Assembly: GCA_003154025.1 (NCBI GenBank)
Contig: PMCE01000399.1
Location: 3,932-15,256, forward strand
From: Syntrophaceae bacterium
GTDB lineage: Bacteria; Desulfobacterota; SM23-61
Reading direction: 5' to 3'
DNA length: 11,325 nucleotides
Below the pieces are notes generated by a model. The model worked only from the letters and a program-made list of their open reading frames with translations, did not search any database and was not told the DNA's origin. Positions 1 to 5,801 of this stretch are shown here, piece by piece; the stretch's first letter is position 1; every line of letters begins with the position of its first letter. The translations under genes and the position numbers were made by a program.

Positions 1-938
1 AATTGGTCGGCATGGACCGAGCCGTCCCAGCTCACGCAGCCGATCCCCAGGCCGGAGCTGTTGCCCCCGTTCATGCGCAGGAGCTCCATGACTTCGCCCG
101 CCCGGGGCGATCCCTCCCACACCATGCGCAAATAGAGGTAAGGGCCGTCGGAATGGTTATCCACGGTGAGTACTTCCATGGATTGGTTCCGGCCGTGAAG
201 GTCCCGGGTCCGGTCTATGATGAGGTCGACCACCCGGCGGGTCTCTTGGTGGTCCAGGTCTTCTTCGATGAGCTCGCTTCCCCGGCCGGCATAGACCAGA
301 TGGTAGAAGCAGACGCGCGGAATATTTTCCGCCTCGAGAAGGTCGAAGATCCCGGATATATCCCGCGCATTGCGGCGGTTGACCGTAAACCGGAGCCCCA
401 CCTTGATGCCCGCCTCCCGGCAGTTGCGGATTCCCCGGAGAGCGGCCTGGAACGCTCCCTCCACCCCCCGGAATCGGTCGTTGGTCTCTTCCATCCCGTC
501 CAGGCTCACCCCCACGTAGGAGAGACCGATGCGTTTCAGTTTCCGGGCCAGCTGCGGGGTGATCAGCGTCCCGTTGGTGGAGATGACCGCCCTCATCCCC
601 AGGTCGGTGGCCAGCTGGGCCAGCTCCGGCAGGTCTTTCCGCAACAGGGGTTCTCCCCCGGAGAAGAGGACCACCGGCGATCCGAACCGGGCCAGGTCTT
701 CGATGAGTCCCCTTCCCTCTTCCGTGCTGAGCTCGCCGGAATACTCCCGGTTCTGGGAATGGGAGTAGCAGTGGACGCACTTCAGGTTGCACCTCTGCCC
801 CACGTTCCACACCACCACCGGCTTCTTGTCCTGCGAAAACTGCAGGAGGTGGGAGGGCAGCTTCCCTGAATGGCGCCCGTAGCGAAGGGGGTCGGAGGCT
901 TCCACCGTACCGCAATATAATTTAGATATCCCGATCAT
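1..938 (-). CDS. ahbC: AhbC, 12,18-didecarboxysiroheme deacetylase (radical SAM), 3' end cut by window
   Basis: Radical SAM enzyme of the siroheme-dependent haem pathway; in this family it removes the two acetate side chains of 12,18-didecarboxysiroheme to give Fe-coproporphyrin III. The visible 312 codons have no stop. The N-terminus MIGISKLYCGTVEASDPLRY and the following SGKLPSHLLQFS segment are characteristic of AhbC rather than of NirJ or a generic SPASM protein. The [4Fe-4S] motif Cx3Cx2C is at C50, C54 and C57 (CNLKCVHC), followed by FSGGEPL and an ISTNGT strand typical of the radical SAM barrel. The C-terminal part, where auxiliary-cluster cysteines would be expected, is outside the window. 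Start chosen: ATG at 938, from the conserved N-terminus; no clear Shine-Dalgarno sequence precedes it. It lies 175 bases downstream of cobA-hemD on the same strand, across an inverted-repeat element. AhbA/B and AhbD are not visible and may lie beyond the edge. Confidence 0.9.
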   Translation of the reverse strand, partial: MIGISKLYCGTVEASDPLRYGRHSGKLPSHLLQFSQDKKPVVVWNVGQRCNLKCVHCYSHSQNREYSGELSTEEGRGLIEDLARFGSPVVLFSGGEPLLRKDLPELAQLATDLGMRAVISTNGTLITPQLARKLKRIGLSYVGVSLDGMEETNDRFRGVEGAFQAALRGIRNCREAGIKVGLRFTVNRRNARDISGIFDLLEAENIPRVCFYHLVYAGRGSELIEEDLDHQETRRVVDLIIDRTRDLHGRNQSMEVLTVDNHSDGPYLYLRMVWEGSPRAGEVMELLRMNGGNSSGLGIGCVSWDGSVHADQ

Positions 939-959
939 AAAAACCCGAATAGCTTTTCA

Positions 960-1149
960 CCGCGGAGAGCGCAGAGACCGCGGAGGAAAAACAAATAACC
1001 AATTCAAAAAGGTCAAAAATATACCCGCTCGCGAGGAAAAACCAGTTAGCCCGGAAAGGCACAGCAAAGGCCTTTTCCCGAGCTCTGGCAAAAAAAATCT
1101 TTTTGTCTTTCCTTTATTCAACCCTCTGCGTTCTCTGCGCGCTCTGCGG
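960..1149. repeat. Inverted pair of 9-base-period degenerate repeats (CGCRGAGNN)
   Basis: The left arm (960-986) and the reverse complement of the right arm (1123-1149) match at 23 of 27 bases. Each arm is three tandem 9-base units of the form CGCRGAGNN. The arms enclose about 136 bases with no ORF of note. The right arm lies inside the cobA-hemD reading frame and encodes its last residues (PQSAQRTQR). I have a general impression that similar 'CGCAGAG' strings recur in environmental bacterial genomes, but cannot verify it here. There is no transposase and no obvious target-site duplication, so the element, if mobile, would be non-autonomous. Confidence 0.75.
1037..1084 (-). terminator. Possible weak terminator downstream of cobA-hemD
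   Basis: On the minus strand an imperfect GC-rich hairpin (1049-1084; core GCCTTT/AAAGGC with mismatches and a bulge) is followed within about 6 bases by a run of five T (1037-1041). It sits between the cobA-hemD stop and ahbC, inside the inverted-repeat element. The stem is imperfect and the T run short, so this is only a candidate. Confidence 0.25.
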
Positions 1150-2679
1150 AAATTTTTTTTTGTTTTTAAAAAATTCCGCCAGAGCATCGACCAGCGCCGG
1201 GATGGTGTATTCCGCGGGCATGACCGTGGTATCGATTCCCAAGCTCTTGGCCCTTTCAGCCGTGATCGGCCCGATGGAGGCCACCGGAATGCAGGCCGTC
1301 AGGCACTTCGCATCTTCCGGCCCCAACATCTCCACGAAGTTACTCACCGTCGAAGAGCTGGTAAAGGTGACTGCGGAGATACCTCCCTTCTTGAAGAGGG
1401 TGCGAATCTCGGCGGCATTCTCTCTGGGAAGCACGGTCCGGTAGACTTCCACCACATCCACAACCGCGCCGGCCTTCCTCAATTCCTCCGGAAGGACATC
1501 CCGGGCCACTTTCGCCCGGGGAATTAGAATATTCTTTCCCTTCAGCTTCTCTTTCTGGAGGCCTTCAAAGATGGCCTCGGCCCGGTACTCCAGGGGAACA
1601 AAATTCACCCGGATTTTCAATGCCTCCAGCGCCTCAGCGGTTTTCGGTCCGATGGCGCAGACTCGCGGCCCTCTCAGGTCCCTCACATCCCGTCCCAGGG
1701 CAGAAAGCCTGTCCAGCAAAAACCTCACCCCGTTGGCGCTGGTGAATATAATCCAATCATACAAAACCATCTGCTGAAGACAATGATCGACATCAGCCCA
1801 GCTTTCCGGGGGAAGGATCCCGATGGTAGGGAACTCCACTGGGGTGGCCCCCAGAACCCGCAGCCTCTCGGAAAGATCGCTGGCCTGCTCCCTGGCCCGA
1901 GTTACCAGAATCTTCTTTCCAAACAGGGGGAGCGTCTCGAACCAATTCAGCTTCTCCCTCAGGGCCACGACTTCGCCCACCAGGAAGATCACCGGAGGTT
2001 TGATCTTGCGCGCCTGAGCGATCTCGCCGATATCCGCGAGCTTGCCCAGTACCGTCTCCTGTTCGGGAAGGGTTCCCCAGCGAATCAAAGCCACCGGAGT
2101 CTCCGGAGCGCGGCCGTTCTTGATCAATTCCCGGGCGATCCTGGACAGGTTTCCCACTCCCATGAGGAAGACCAGGGTCCCGATCCCCGTCGAGATCTTA
2201 TCCCAGGCGATCTTGGACTCTTCCTTGTTCGGGTCCTCATGGCCGGTGATGAAAGCGACGGTGGACGTGTAATCCCGGTGCGTCAGGGGAATGCCGGCAT
2301 AGGCCGGGACGGCGATGGCCGAGGTGACCCCGGGAACGACCTCGAAAGGTATACCGGCCTGCGCCAGTTCCTCCGCCTCTTCCCCCCCCCGGCCAAAGAT
2401 AAAGGGATCCCCCCCTTTCAGCCGGGCCACGGACTTTCCTTCCTTCGCTCTCGCGATGATCAGCTCGTTGATCCGGTCCTGGGCAAGGGTGTGGTCCCCT
2501 CCTTTCTTTCCCACGTAAATCTTCTCCGCTCCTTCTCTGATGCGTCCGAGCAGCTGCTCGTTGGCCAAGTGATCATAGACGACCACATCGGCCGTTTCCA
2601 GGCATCTGAGCCCTTTGACCGTGATCAGCCCCGGGTCTCCGGGCCCTGCCCCGATGAGGTAGACCTTTCCCGTGCTCAT
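1114..2679 (-). CDS. cobA-hemD: Fused uroporphyrinogen-III C-methyltransferase / uroporphyrinogen-III synthase (CobA-HemD)
   Basis: Bifunctional 521-residue cytoplasmic enzyme. The N-terminal SUMT domain (about 1-245) methylates uroporphyrinogen III at C2 and C7 with S-adenosylmethionine to give precorrin-2. It carries [15 protein letters not shown] (6-20), [15 protein letters not shown] (87-101) and VVPGVTSA (114-121). The HemD domain (about 253-503) cyclises hydroxymethylbilane to uroporphyrinogen III; visible family features are [12 protein letters not shown] (255-266), [13 protein letters not shown] (308-320) and [13 protein letters not shown] (436-448). The fusion is common in deltaproteobacteria and firmicutes. 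The start ATG overlaps the hemC stop (ATGA), indicating translational coupling. After about residue 503 the lysine-rich tail and the final [11 protein letters not shown] come from A-tract and repeat DNA rather than from the HemD fold, so the original stop was probably replaced. The HemD domain itself looks complete. Confidence 0.95.
   Translation of the reverse strand: MSTGKVYLIGAGPGDPGLITVKGLRCLETADVVVYDHLANEQLLGRIREGAEKIYVGKKGGDHTLAQDRINELIIARAKEGKSVARLKGGDPFIFGRGGEEAEELAQAGIPFEVVPGVTSAIAVPAYAGIPLTHRDYTSTVAFITGHEDPNKEESKIAWDKISTGIGTLVFLMGVGNLSRIARELIKNGRAPETPVALIRWGTLPEQETVLGKLADIGEIAQARKIKPPVIFLVGEVVALREKLNWFETLPLFGKKILVTRAREQASDLSERLRVLGATPVEFPTIGILPPESWADVDHCLQQMVLYDWIIFTSANGVRFLLDRLSALGRDVRDLRGPRVCAIGPKTAEALEALKIRVNFVPLEYRAEAIFEGLQKEKLKGKNILIPRAKVARDVLPEELRKAGAVVDVVEVYRTVLPRENAAEIRTLFKKGGISAVTFTSSSTVSNFVEMLGPEDAKCLTACIPVASIGPITAERAKSLGIDTTVMPAEYTIPALVDALAEFFKNKKKFPQSAQRTQRVE
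1141..1185 (-). repeat. A/T-tract hairpin inside the 3' end of cobA-hemD
   Basis: The last codons of the HemD domain (GCTCTGGCGGAATTTTTT on the minus strand) are nearly mirrored by the A-tract and repeat-arm sequence AAATTTCCGCAGAGC. The arms are 1168-1185 and 1141-1160, with two single-base bulges and a short A-rich loop. The stem is long and lies within the coding sequence about 27 bases before the stop codon. It may mark how the repeat inserted, or may act as an RNA structure at the gene end. Confidence 0.5.
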
Positions 2680-3617
2680 GCTTTCCGGTAGACCTCTTGC
2701 AGGATTTCTCCCGCTCCCCTCTTCAATAAATCTTCCGCCAGCCCTTCGCCCAAATCCGTATTTTTCTCCAGGGGGCCTTCTGTTTTTCCCTTCACCAATC
2801 TCTTTCCATCAACCCCGGCCACCAGCCCGGTCAAAACGAGTCTCTCCAAAGCGATCCGGGCGAAACCGGCGATGGGAACCTGGCATCCCCCTCCCAATCT
2901 CTGCGAAAAGGCCCGTTCCGCCAGGACCGCTATGCGGGTGGGAAGATGATTGAGCGGGGTTAACACTTCGCGGACCCGTTCATCCTCCTGCCGGGCTTCG
3001 ATGGCCAGAGCCCCCTGTCCGATGGCCGGGATCATGACTTCGGGATCGAAGAATTCAGAAATCCGATCTTCCCAACCCAGCCGGCGCAGTCCCGCCGATG
3101 CCAGGATCACCGCATCCAGGTTCAGGGCCGAAAGCTTCTTTAAGCGGGTGTCCAGATTTCCCCGAAGGGGAATGACTTCCAGGTCAGGCCTGAGGCTCAA
3201 TAACTGGGCCTGTCTCCTCAGGCTTCCCGTTCCCACTTTGCCCCCTTGAGGCATCTCCGCGAACTTCTTCCCGGCCTGGGAAATCAAGGCATCCCGGGGG
3301 TCTTCCCTTTCCGGAAAGGCCATGAGAACCAGCCCATCCGGGATGACTGCCGGCAAATCCTTGACGCTGTGAACCGCAAAGTCGACCTCTTTCCGGATTA
3401 AGGCTTCCTCGATCTCTTTAACAAATAATCCTTTGCCTCCCACTTGGAAAAGGGGGGTGTCGATCCTATCCCCCGTGGTCTTTATATGGACCAAGGTAAC
3501 CATTACTCCGGGGTTCAAATCCTCCACCCGCCTCTTGACCCAGTTGGCTTGTGAGAGGGCCAGAAGGCTAGCCCGGGTACCCAGGCGAAGTTCGATTTTT
3601 CTAGAAAGAATGGTCAT
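2676..3617 (-). CDS. hemC: Porphobilinogen deaminase (hydroxymethylbilane synthase)
   Basis: Cytoplasmic enzyme that polymerises four porphobilinogen molecules into hydroxymethylbilane, the substrate of the HemD domain encoded next. It is 313 residues, the usual family length. Visible features are LRLGTRASLLALSQA (11-25), TTGDR (47-51), the AVHSVKDLP loop with the catalytic aspartate D87, GTGSLRRQAQL (129-139), LRGNLDTRL (151-159) and LGGGCQVPIAG (241-251). In the last of these, C245 is the expected attachment site of the dipyrromethane cofactor. The ATG at 3617 fits the family N-terminus but has no Shine-Dalgarno sequence. A perfect TATAAT lies 5 bases upstream. The 3' end overlaps cobA-hemD by ATGA. 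Upstream is a 162-base gap holding an inverted heptad repeat instead of the hemA gene often found next to hemC. Confidence 0.97.
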   Translation of the reverse strand: MTILSRKIELRLGTRASLLALSQANWVKRRVEDLNPGVMVTLVHIKTTGDRIDTPLFQVGGKGLFVKEIEEALIRKEVDFAVHSVKDLPAVIPDGLVLMAFPEREDPRDALISQAGKKFAEMPQGGKVGTGSLRRQAQLLSLRPDLEVIPLRGNLDTRLKKLSALNLDAVILASAGLRRLGWEDRISEFFDPEVMIPAIGQGALAIEARQEDERVREVLTPLNHLPTRIAVLAERAFSQRLGGGCQVPIAGFARIALERLVLTGLVAGVDGKRLVKGKTEGPLEKNTDLGEGLAEDLLKRGAGEILQEVYRKA

Positions 3618-3622
3618 TCTTA

Positions 3623-3628
3623 ATTATA
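3623..3628 (-). promoter_or_regulatory. Consensus -10 box (TATAAT) immediately before hemC
   Basis: A perfect TATAAT on the minus strand ends 5 bases before the hemC ATG. No convincing -35 element stands 16-18 bases further up and there is no extended -10 TG. If used, transcription would start at or within a base or two of the ATG, giving a leaderless mRNA, which would fit the missing Shine-Dalgarno sequence. A chance match in an AT-rich patch is also possible. Confidence 0.3.
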
Positions 3629-3664
3629 CTTTCTCTAGGAAACAACCCGCCCCTTCAGCCAAGC

Positions 3665-3772
3665 AGACCCCAGACCTCAGACACCAGACCTCCGACAGAA
3701 GGCTTCATTTTCGCGCAATCTCTCGTCGTCTTCCCTCGGGGTCTGAGGTCTATAGTCTGATGTCTGCAGTCT
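3665..3772. repeat. Inverted arrays of degenerate heptads (AGACNNC) between sirC and hemC
   Basis: On the plus strand, four consecutive heptads begin at 3665, 3672, 3679 and 3686 (AGACCCC, AGACCTC, AGACACC, AGACCTC). From 3738 to 3772 five heptads run in the opposite orientation (GGGGTCT, GAGGTCT, ATAGTCT, GATGTCT, GCAGTCT), that is AGACNNN on the minus strand. Bases 3672-3685 and 3738-3751 can pair at 13 of 14 positions. The arms flank 45 bases of unrelated sequence. The right array ends 7 bases past the sirC stop, so the transcript would carry a hairpin between sirC and hemC. Repeats are direct neighbours without spacers, so this is not CRISPR. Confidence 0.75.
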
Positions 3773-3779
3773 AAAGCGG

Positions 3780-4442
3780 TTACCACCTAAACCCCAAATC
3801 CTTCAGCGAAAACCCCGGGCCTAAGGCCCTCCGCAAACGCTGGTCTACCTCCCTCCGCTTCTTCCCCCTGATCAGGGGCAGCAGATCATCTTTGACCAGC
3901 CGGCGGAAAATTCTCTGATTCTCCCGCTGGCCCAACCCCCGGGAAAGGACCTTCTTCCGCACTCTTCCCAATAGGCTCAGGAACCGGGGGTATTCCGGGC
4001 CGATCTCTCTCTCCAGCTTTTGGCGGAGCAATCGGGCCAGAGCCGGGCTGCGGCCGGAAGTGGAGACCGCCACCAGGAGATCTTTTTTATGCACAATGGA
4101 GGGTACGATAAAGCTGCTGTGTGCCGGGTCGTCGACCACGTTGACCGGAATCCGGTTCGCCGTCGCTTCTCGGAAGACTCGTTCATTGATGGTGCGATCG
4201 TTAGTCGCGGCGATGGCCAGAAGAGCTCCCTCCAGATCCTTCCTCCGGTAAGATCGGGAAAGGTGGGAAATCTTCTTTTCATCCCTCAAGCGGGAAAGAG
4301 GAGCGGTCAATTCCGGGCTTATCACCTTGACCCGGGCCCCCGCCTTCAGAAGATTCTTGACCTTCCGCTCGGCCACCGCGCCCCCGCCGACGACGATGCA
4401 GCGTTTTTCCTTGAGGTCCAAGAATACGGGAAAATATCTCAT
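3780..4442 (-). CDS. sirC: Precorrin-2 dehydrogenase / possible sirohydrochlorin ferrochelatase (SirC/Met8-type)
   Basis: A 220-residue cytoplasmic protein of the CysG-N/Met8 family, which oxidises precorrin-2 to sirohydrochlorin with NAD+; some members also insert iron. The N-terminus [20 protein letters not shown] and GGGAVAERKVKNLLKAGA (19-36) form the Rossmann NAD site. NVVDDPAHSSFIVPS (101-115) holds the conserved aspartates D104/D105, one of which corresponds to the catalytic residue of Met8p. STSGRSPALARLLRQ (127-141) is the usual motif of the following domain. There is no C-terminal methyltransferase domain; that activity is in the separate CobA-HemD. An open frame continues upstream to 5201, but that stretch only shadows hisH and hisB. 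The true start is the ATG at 4442, which overlaps the hisH stop (ATGA) and has no Shine-Dalgarno sequence, so translation probably depends on coupling. Confidence 0.93.
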   Translation of the reverse strand: MRYFPVFLDLKEKRCIVVGGGAVAERKVKNLLKAGARVKVISPELTAPLSRLRDEKKISHLSRSYRRKDLEGALLAIAATNDRTINERVFREATANRIPVNVVDDPAHSSFIVPSIVHKKDLLVAVSTSGRSPALARLLRQKLEREIGPEYPRFLSLLGRVRKKVLSRGLGQRENQRIFRRLVKDDLLPLIRGKKRREVDQRLRRALGPGFSLKDLGFRW

Positions 4443-5077
4443 GGCTGAACGAGGCGTCCAAAATTCCGGAGAATCCTGAGCCCCGCCGACTGGCTTTTTT
4501 CCGGATGGAACTGGCAGGCGAAGAGATTCCCCTTTCCTATGCTGGAAACGAATTCCCCGCCGTAGTCTGTAGTAGTAGCAATGATGTCCCGGTCCTCGGG
4601 GACGGGGAAATAAGAGTGGACGAAGTAAAAATGACCTCCCTCCTCGACCCCCTCCAGCGTCGCGCATCTTTTCTTGATCCATACCGAATTCCATCCCATG
4701 TGGGGGACCTTGAGGGAATCCTTGGTCATCGGGGTCCCCGGCAGGGAAAAGGGGAAGCGGACCACTTTGCCCCGGAAAACTTCCAGGCCCTTGTAGCGGC
4801 CGAATTCTTCGCTTTCCGAGAAGAGAAGCTGCAGTCCCAGGCAGATGCCCAGGAAGGGTTTCCCGCTCTGGATGAATTTGAGGATCGGGTCGACGAGCCG
4901 CAGATGCTCCAAATTCTCCTTGGCTTTCTTGAAAGCCCCCACTCCCGGCAGGACCAGACCATCGGCCTTTCCGATCAGCGAAGGGTCCTGGGTCACAACT
5001 GCGGGAAATCCGACTTTCTCCAAAGCCTTGTGGACGCTCCGCAGGTTTCCCATCCCATAATCGACGATGGTAATCAC
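4439..5077 (-). CDS. hisH: Imidazole glycerol phosphate synthase, glutamine amidotransferase subunit HisH
   Basis: A 212-residue class I glutaminase that supplies ammonia to HisF in histidine (and AICAR) formation. The catalytic triad is visible: nucleophile C79 in [14 protein letters not shown] (73-86), with H191 and E193 in [10 protein letters not shown] (186-195). The N-terminus [18 protein letters not shown] (2-19) and the oxyanion-region LPGVGAF (43-49) are characteristic of HisH. Length is normal. The start is GTG at 5077, overlapping the hisB stop as GTGA, with GGGGAG a few bases upstream. The 3' end overlaps sirC by ATGA. The usual downstream partners hisA and hisF are absent here, although HisH needs HisF as its synthase partner, so they must be elsewhere in the genome. 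Confidence 0.97.
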   Translation of the reverse strand: MITIVDYGMGNLRSVHKALEKVGFPAVVTQDPSLIGKADGLVLPGVGAFKKAKENLEHLRLVDPILKFIQSGKPFLGICLGLQLLFSESEEFGRYKGLEVFRGKVVRFPFSLPGTPMTKDSLKVPHMGWNSVWIKKRCATLEGVEEGGHFYFVHSYFPVPEDRDIIATTTDYGGEFVSSIGKGNLFACQFHPEKSQSAGLRILRNFGRLVQP

Positions 5078-5661
5078 AGTCTCCCCTTCGTGGAAGGAAT
5101 TCCCTTGATTCTCCCATCCCGCGATACGGCCTGGCGGAGAGCCCGCCCCAGCGCTTTGAAAAGGGATTCCACCATGTGGTGTCCGTTGCTCCCATACGCA
5201 ACCTGGGCGTGAATCGTAACCGCTGCGTTGTTGACCAGAGCTTGGAAAAATTCCTTCACCAGCTCGGTATCAAAATCCCCGATCTTCCGGCGACGGAACG
5301 AAAAGTCGAAAACCAGGCAGGGCCTTCCGGAAAGATCGAGGTGGACGGAAGCCAGGCTCTCATCCATGGGAACGAAAGCTGATCCATACCGGTGAATGCC
5401 CTCTTTCCCCCCCAAAGCCTGTTTCAGGGCGCTTCCCAGGCAGATCCCGACGTCCTCCGCAGTGTGATGGTCATCCACTTCCCTGTCGCCCCGGGCCCTG
5501 ATCTTTAAATCCAAAAGCCCGTGGGCCGAGAAGAGGCTGAGCATATGGTCGAGGAAAGGAATCGAGGTTTTGACCTGGTGTCTGCCGGACCCATCCAGGT
5601 TCAGCTCTACCAAAACCTCGGTCTCCTTCGTCTTTCGTTCTATCTTCGCCTTTCGTCCCAT
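5074..5661 (-). CDS. hisB: Imidazoleglycerol-phosphate dehydratase (monofunctional)
   Basis: A 195-residue manganese enzyme that dehydrates imidazole glycerol phosphate to imidazole acetol phosphate, the step after HisH/HisF. The family motifs are present: [16 protein letters not shown] (34-49), [17 protein letters not shown] (63-79) and [17 protein letters not shown] (159-175), which supply the histidine and glutamate metal ligands. The C-terminus IPSTKGRL is typical. The length matches monofunctional bacterial HisB, with no phosphatase domain. The ATG at 5661 is preceded by AAAGGA at 5 bases. It is the first gene of the hisB-hisH-sirC overlapping string, and 140 AT-rich bases separate it from the acyl-CoA synthetase gene upstream on the same strand, so a promoter there is plausible. 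Confidence 0.97.
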   Translation of the reverse strand: MGRKAKIERKTKETEVLVELNLDGSGRHQVKTSIPFLDHMLSLFSAHGLLDLKIRARGDREVDDHHTAEDVGICLGSALKQALGGKEGIHRYGSAFVPMDESLASVHLDLSGRPCLVFDFSFRRRKIGDFDTELVKEFFQALVNNAAVTIHAQVAYGSNGHHMVESLFKALGRALRQAVSRDGRIKGIPSTKGRL

Positions 5662-5801
5662 GTTTTTCCTTTGCCAATTTTAGTAGGACCCACGGTTATA
5701 TAGGTAAGCGGGGATATGAAATCCGGATCCGGGAAGCCATATCTCCTATTACTTTTTAATCATTAATTATTTTATTAGGTTATCACTAGCCGGCAGACAA
5801 A
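5662..5801 (-). promoter_or_regulatory. AT-rich probable promoter region of the hisB string
   Basis: These 140 bases between the acyl-CoA synthetase stop and hisB are markedly AT-rich around 5745-5785. They contain a perfect palindrome CCGGATCCGG (5723-5732) and a small dyad TTAATCATTAA (5756-5766). Several -10-like hexamers occur on the minus strand (for example TAAAAT and TATAAC), but none has a good -35 at the right distance, so I cannot assign one. No histidine-rich leader peptide or T-box-like structure was seen. Confidence 0.35.

Noticed and set aside
3..869. Long plus-strand open frame (288 codons) at the left edge
   Set aside because: It is the antisense shadow of ahbC; the encoded sequence is low-complexity in Pro/His/Arg and matches no family, whereas the minus strand gives a clear radical SAM protein.
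157..915. Minus-strand open frame of 252 codons overlapping ahbC
   Set aside because: Out-of-frame shadow rich in Gly/Pro/Arg; the correct frame carries the CxxxCxxC motif and family N-terminus.
960..1149. Inverted-repeat element considered as an insertion sequence
   Set aside because: It is only 190 bases, has no transposase and no target duplication was seen, so it is recorded as a repeat only.
1783..2691. Plus-strand open frame of 302 codons opposite cobA-hemD
   Set aside because: Antisense to a well-supported CobA-HemD with no recognisable domain.
3665..3772. Heptad arrays considered as a CRISPR array
   Set aside because: Units are 7 bases with no spacers and no cas genes nearby.
4443..5201. 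N-terminal extension of the sirC frame to 473 residues
   Set aside because: This part overlaps hisH and hisB in another frame and has shadow-like composition; the family N-terminus [11 protein letters not shown] begins at 4442.
5696..5740. Short minus-strand ORF (14 residues) with AGGAG close to its ATG upstream of hisB, considered as a his leader peptide
   Set aside because: It contains no histidine codon, the ribosome site is too close to the ATG, and no terminator/antiterminator pair follows.
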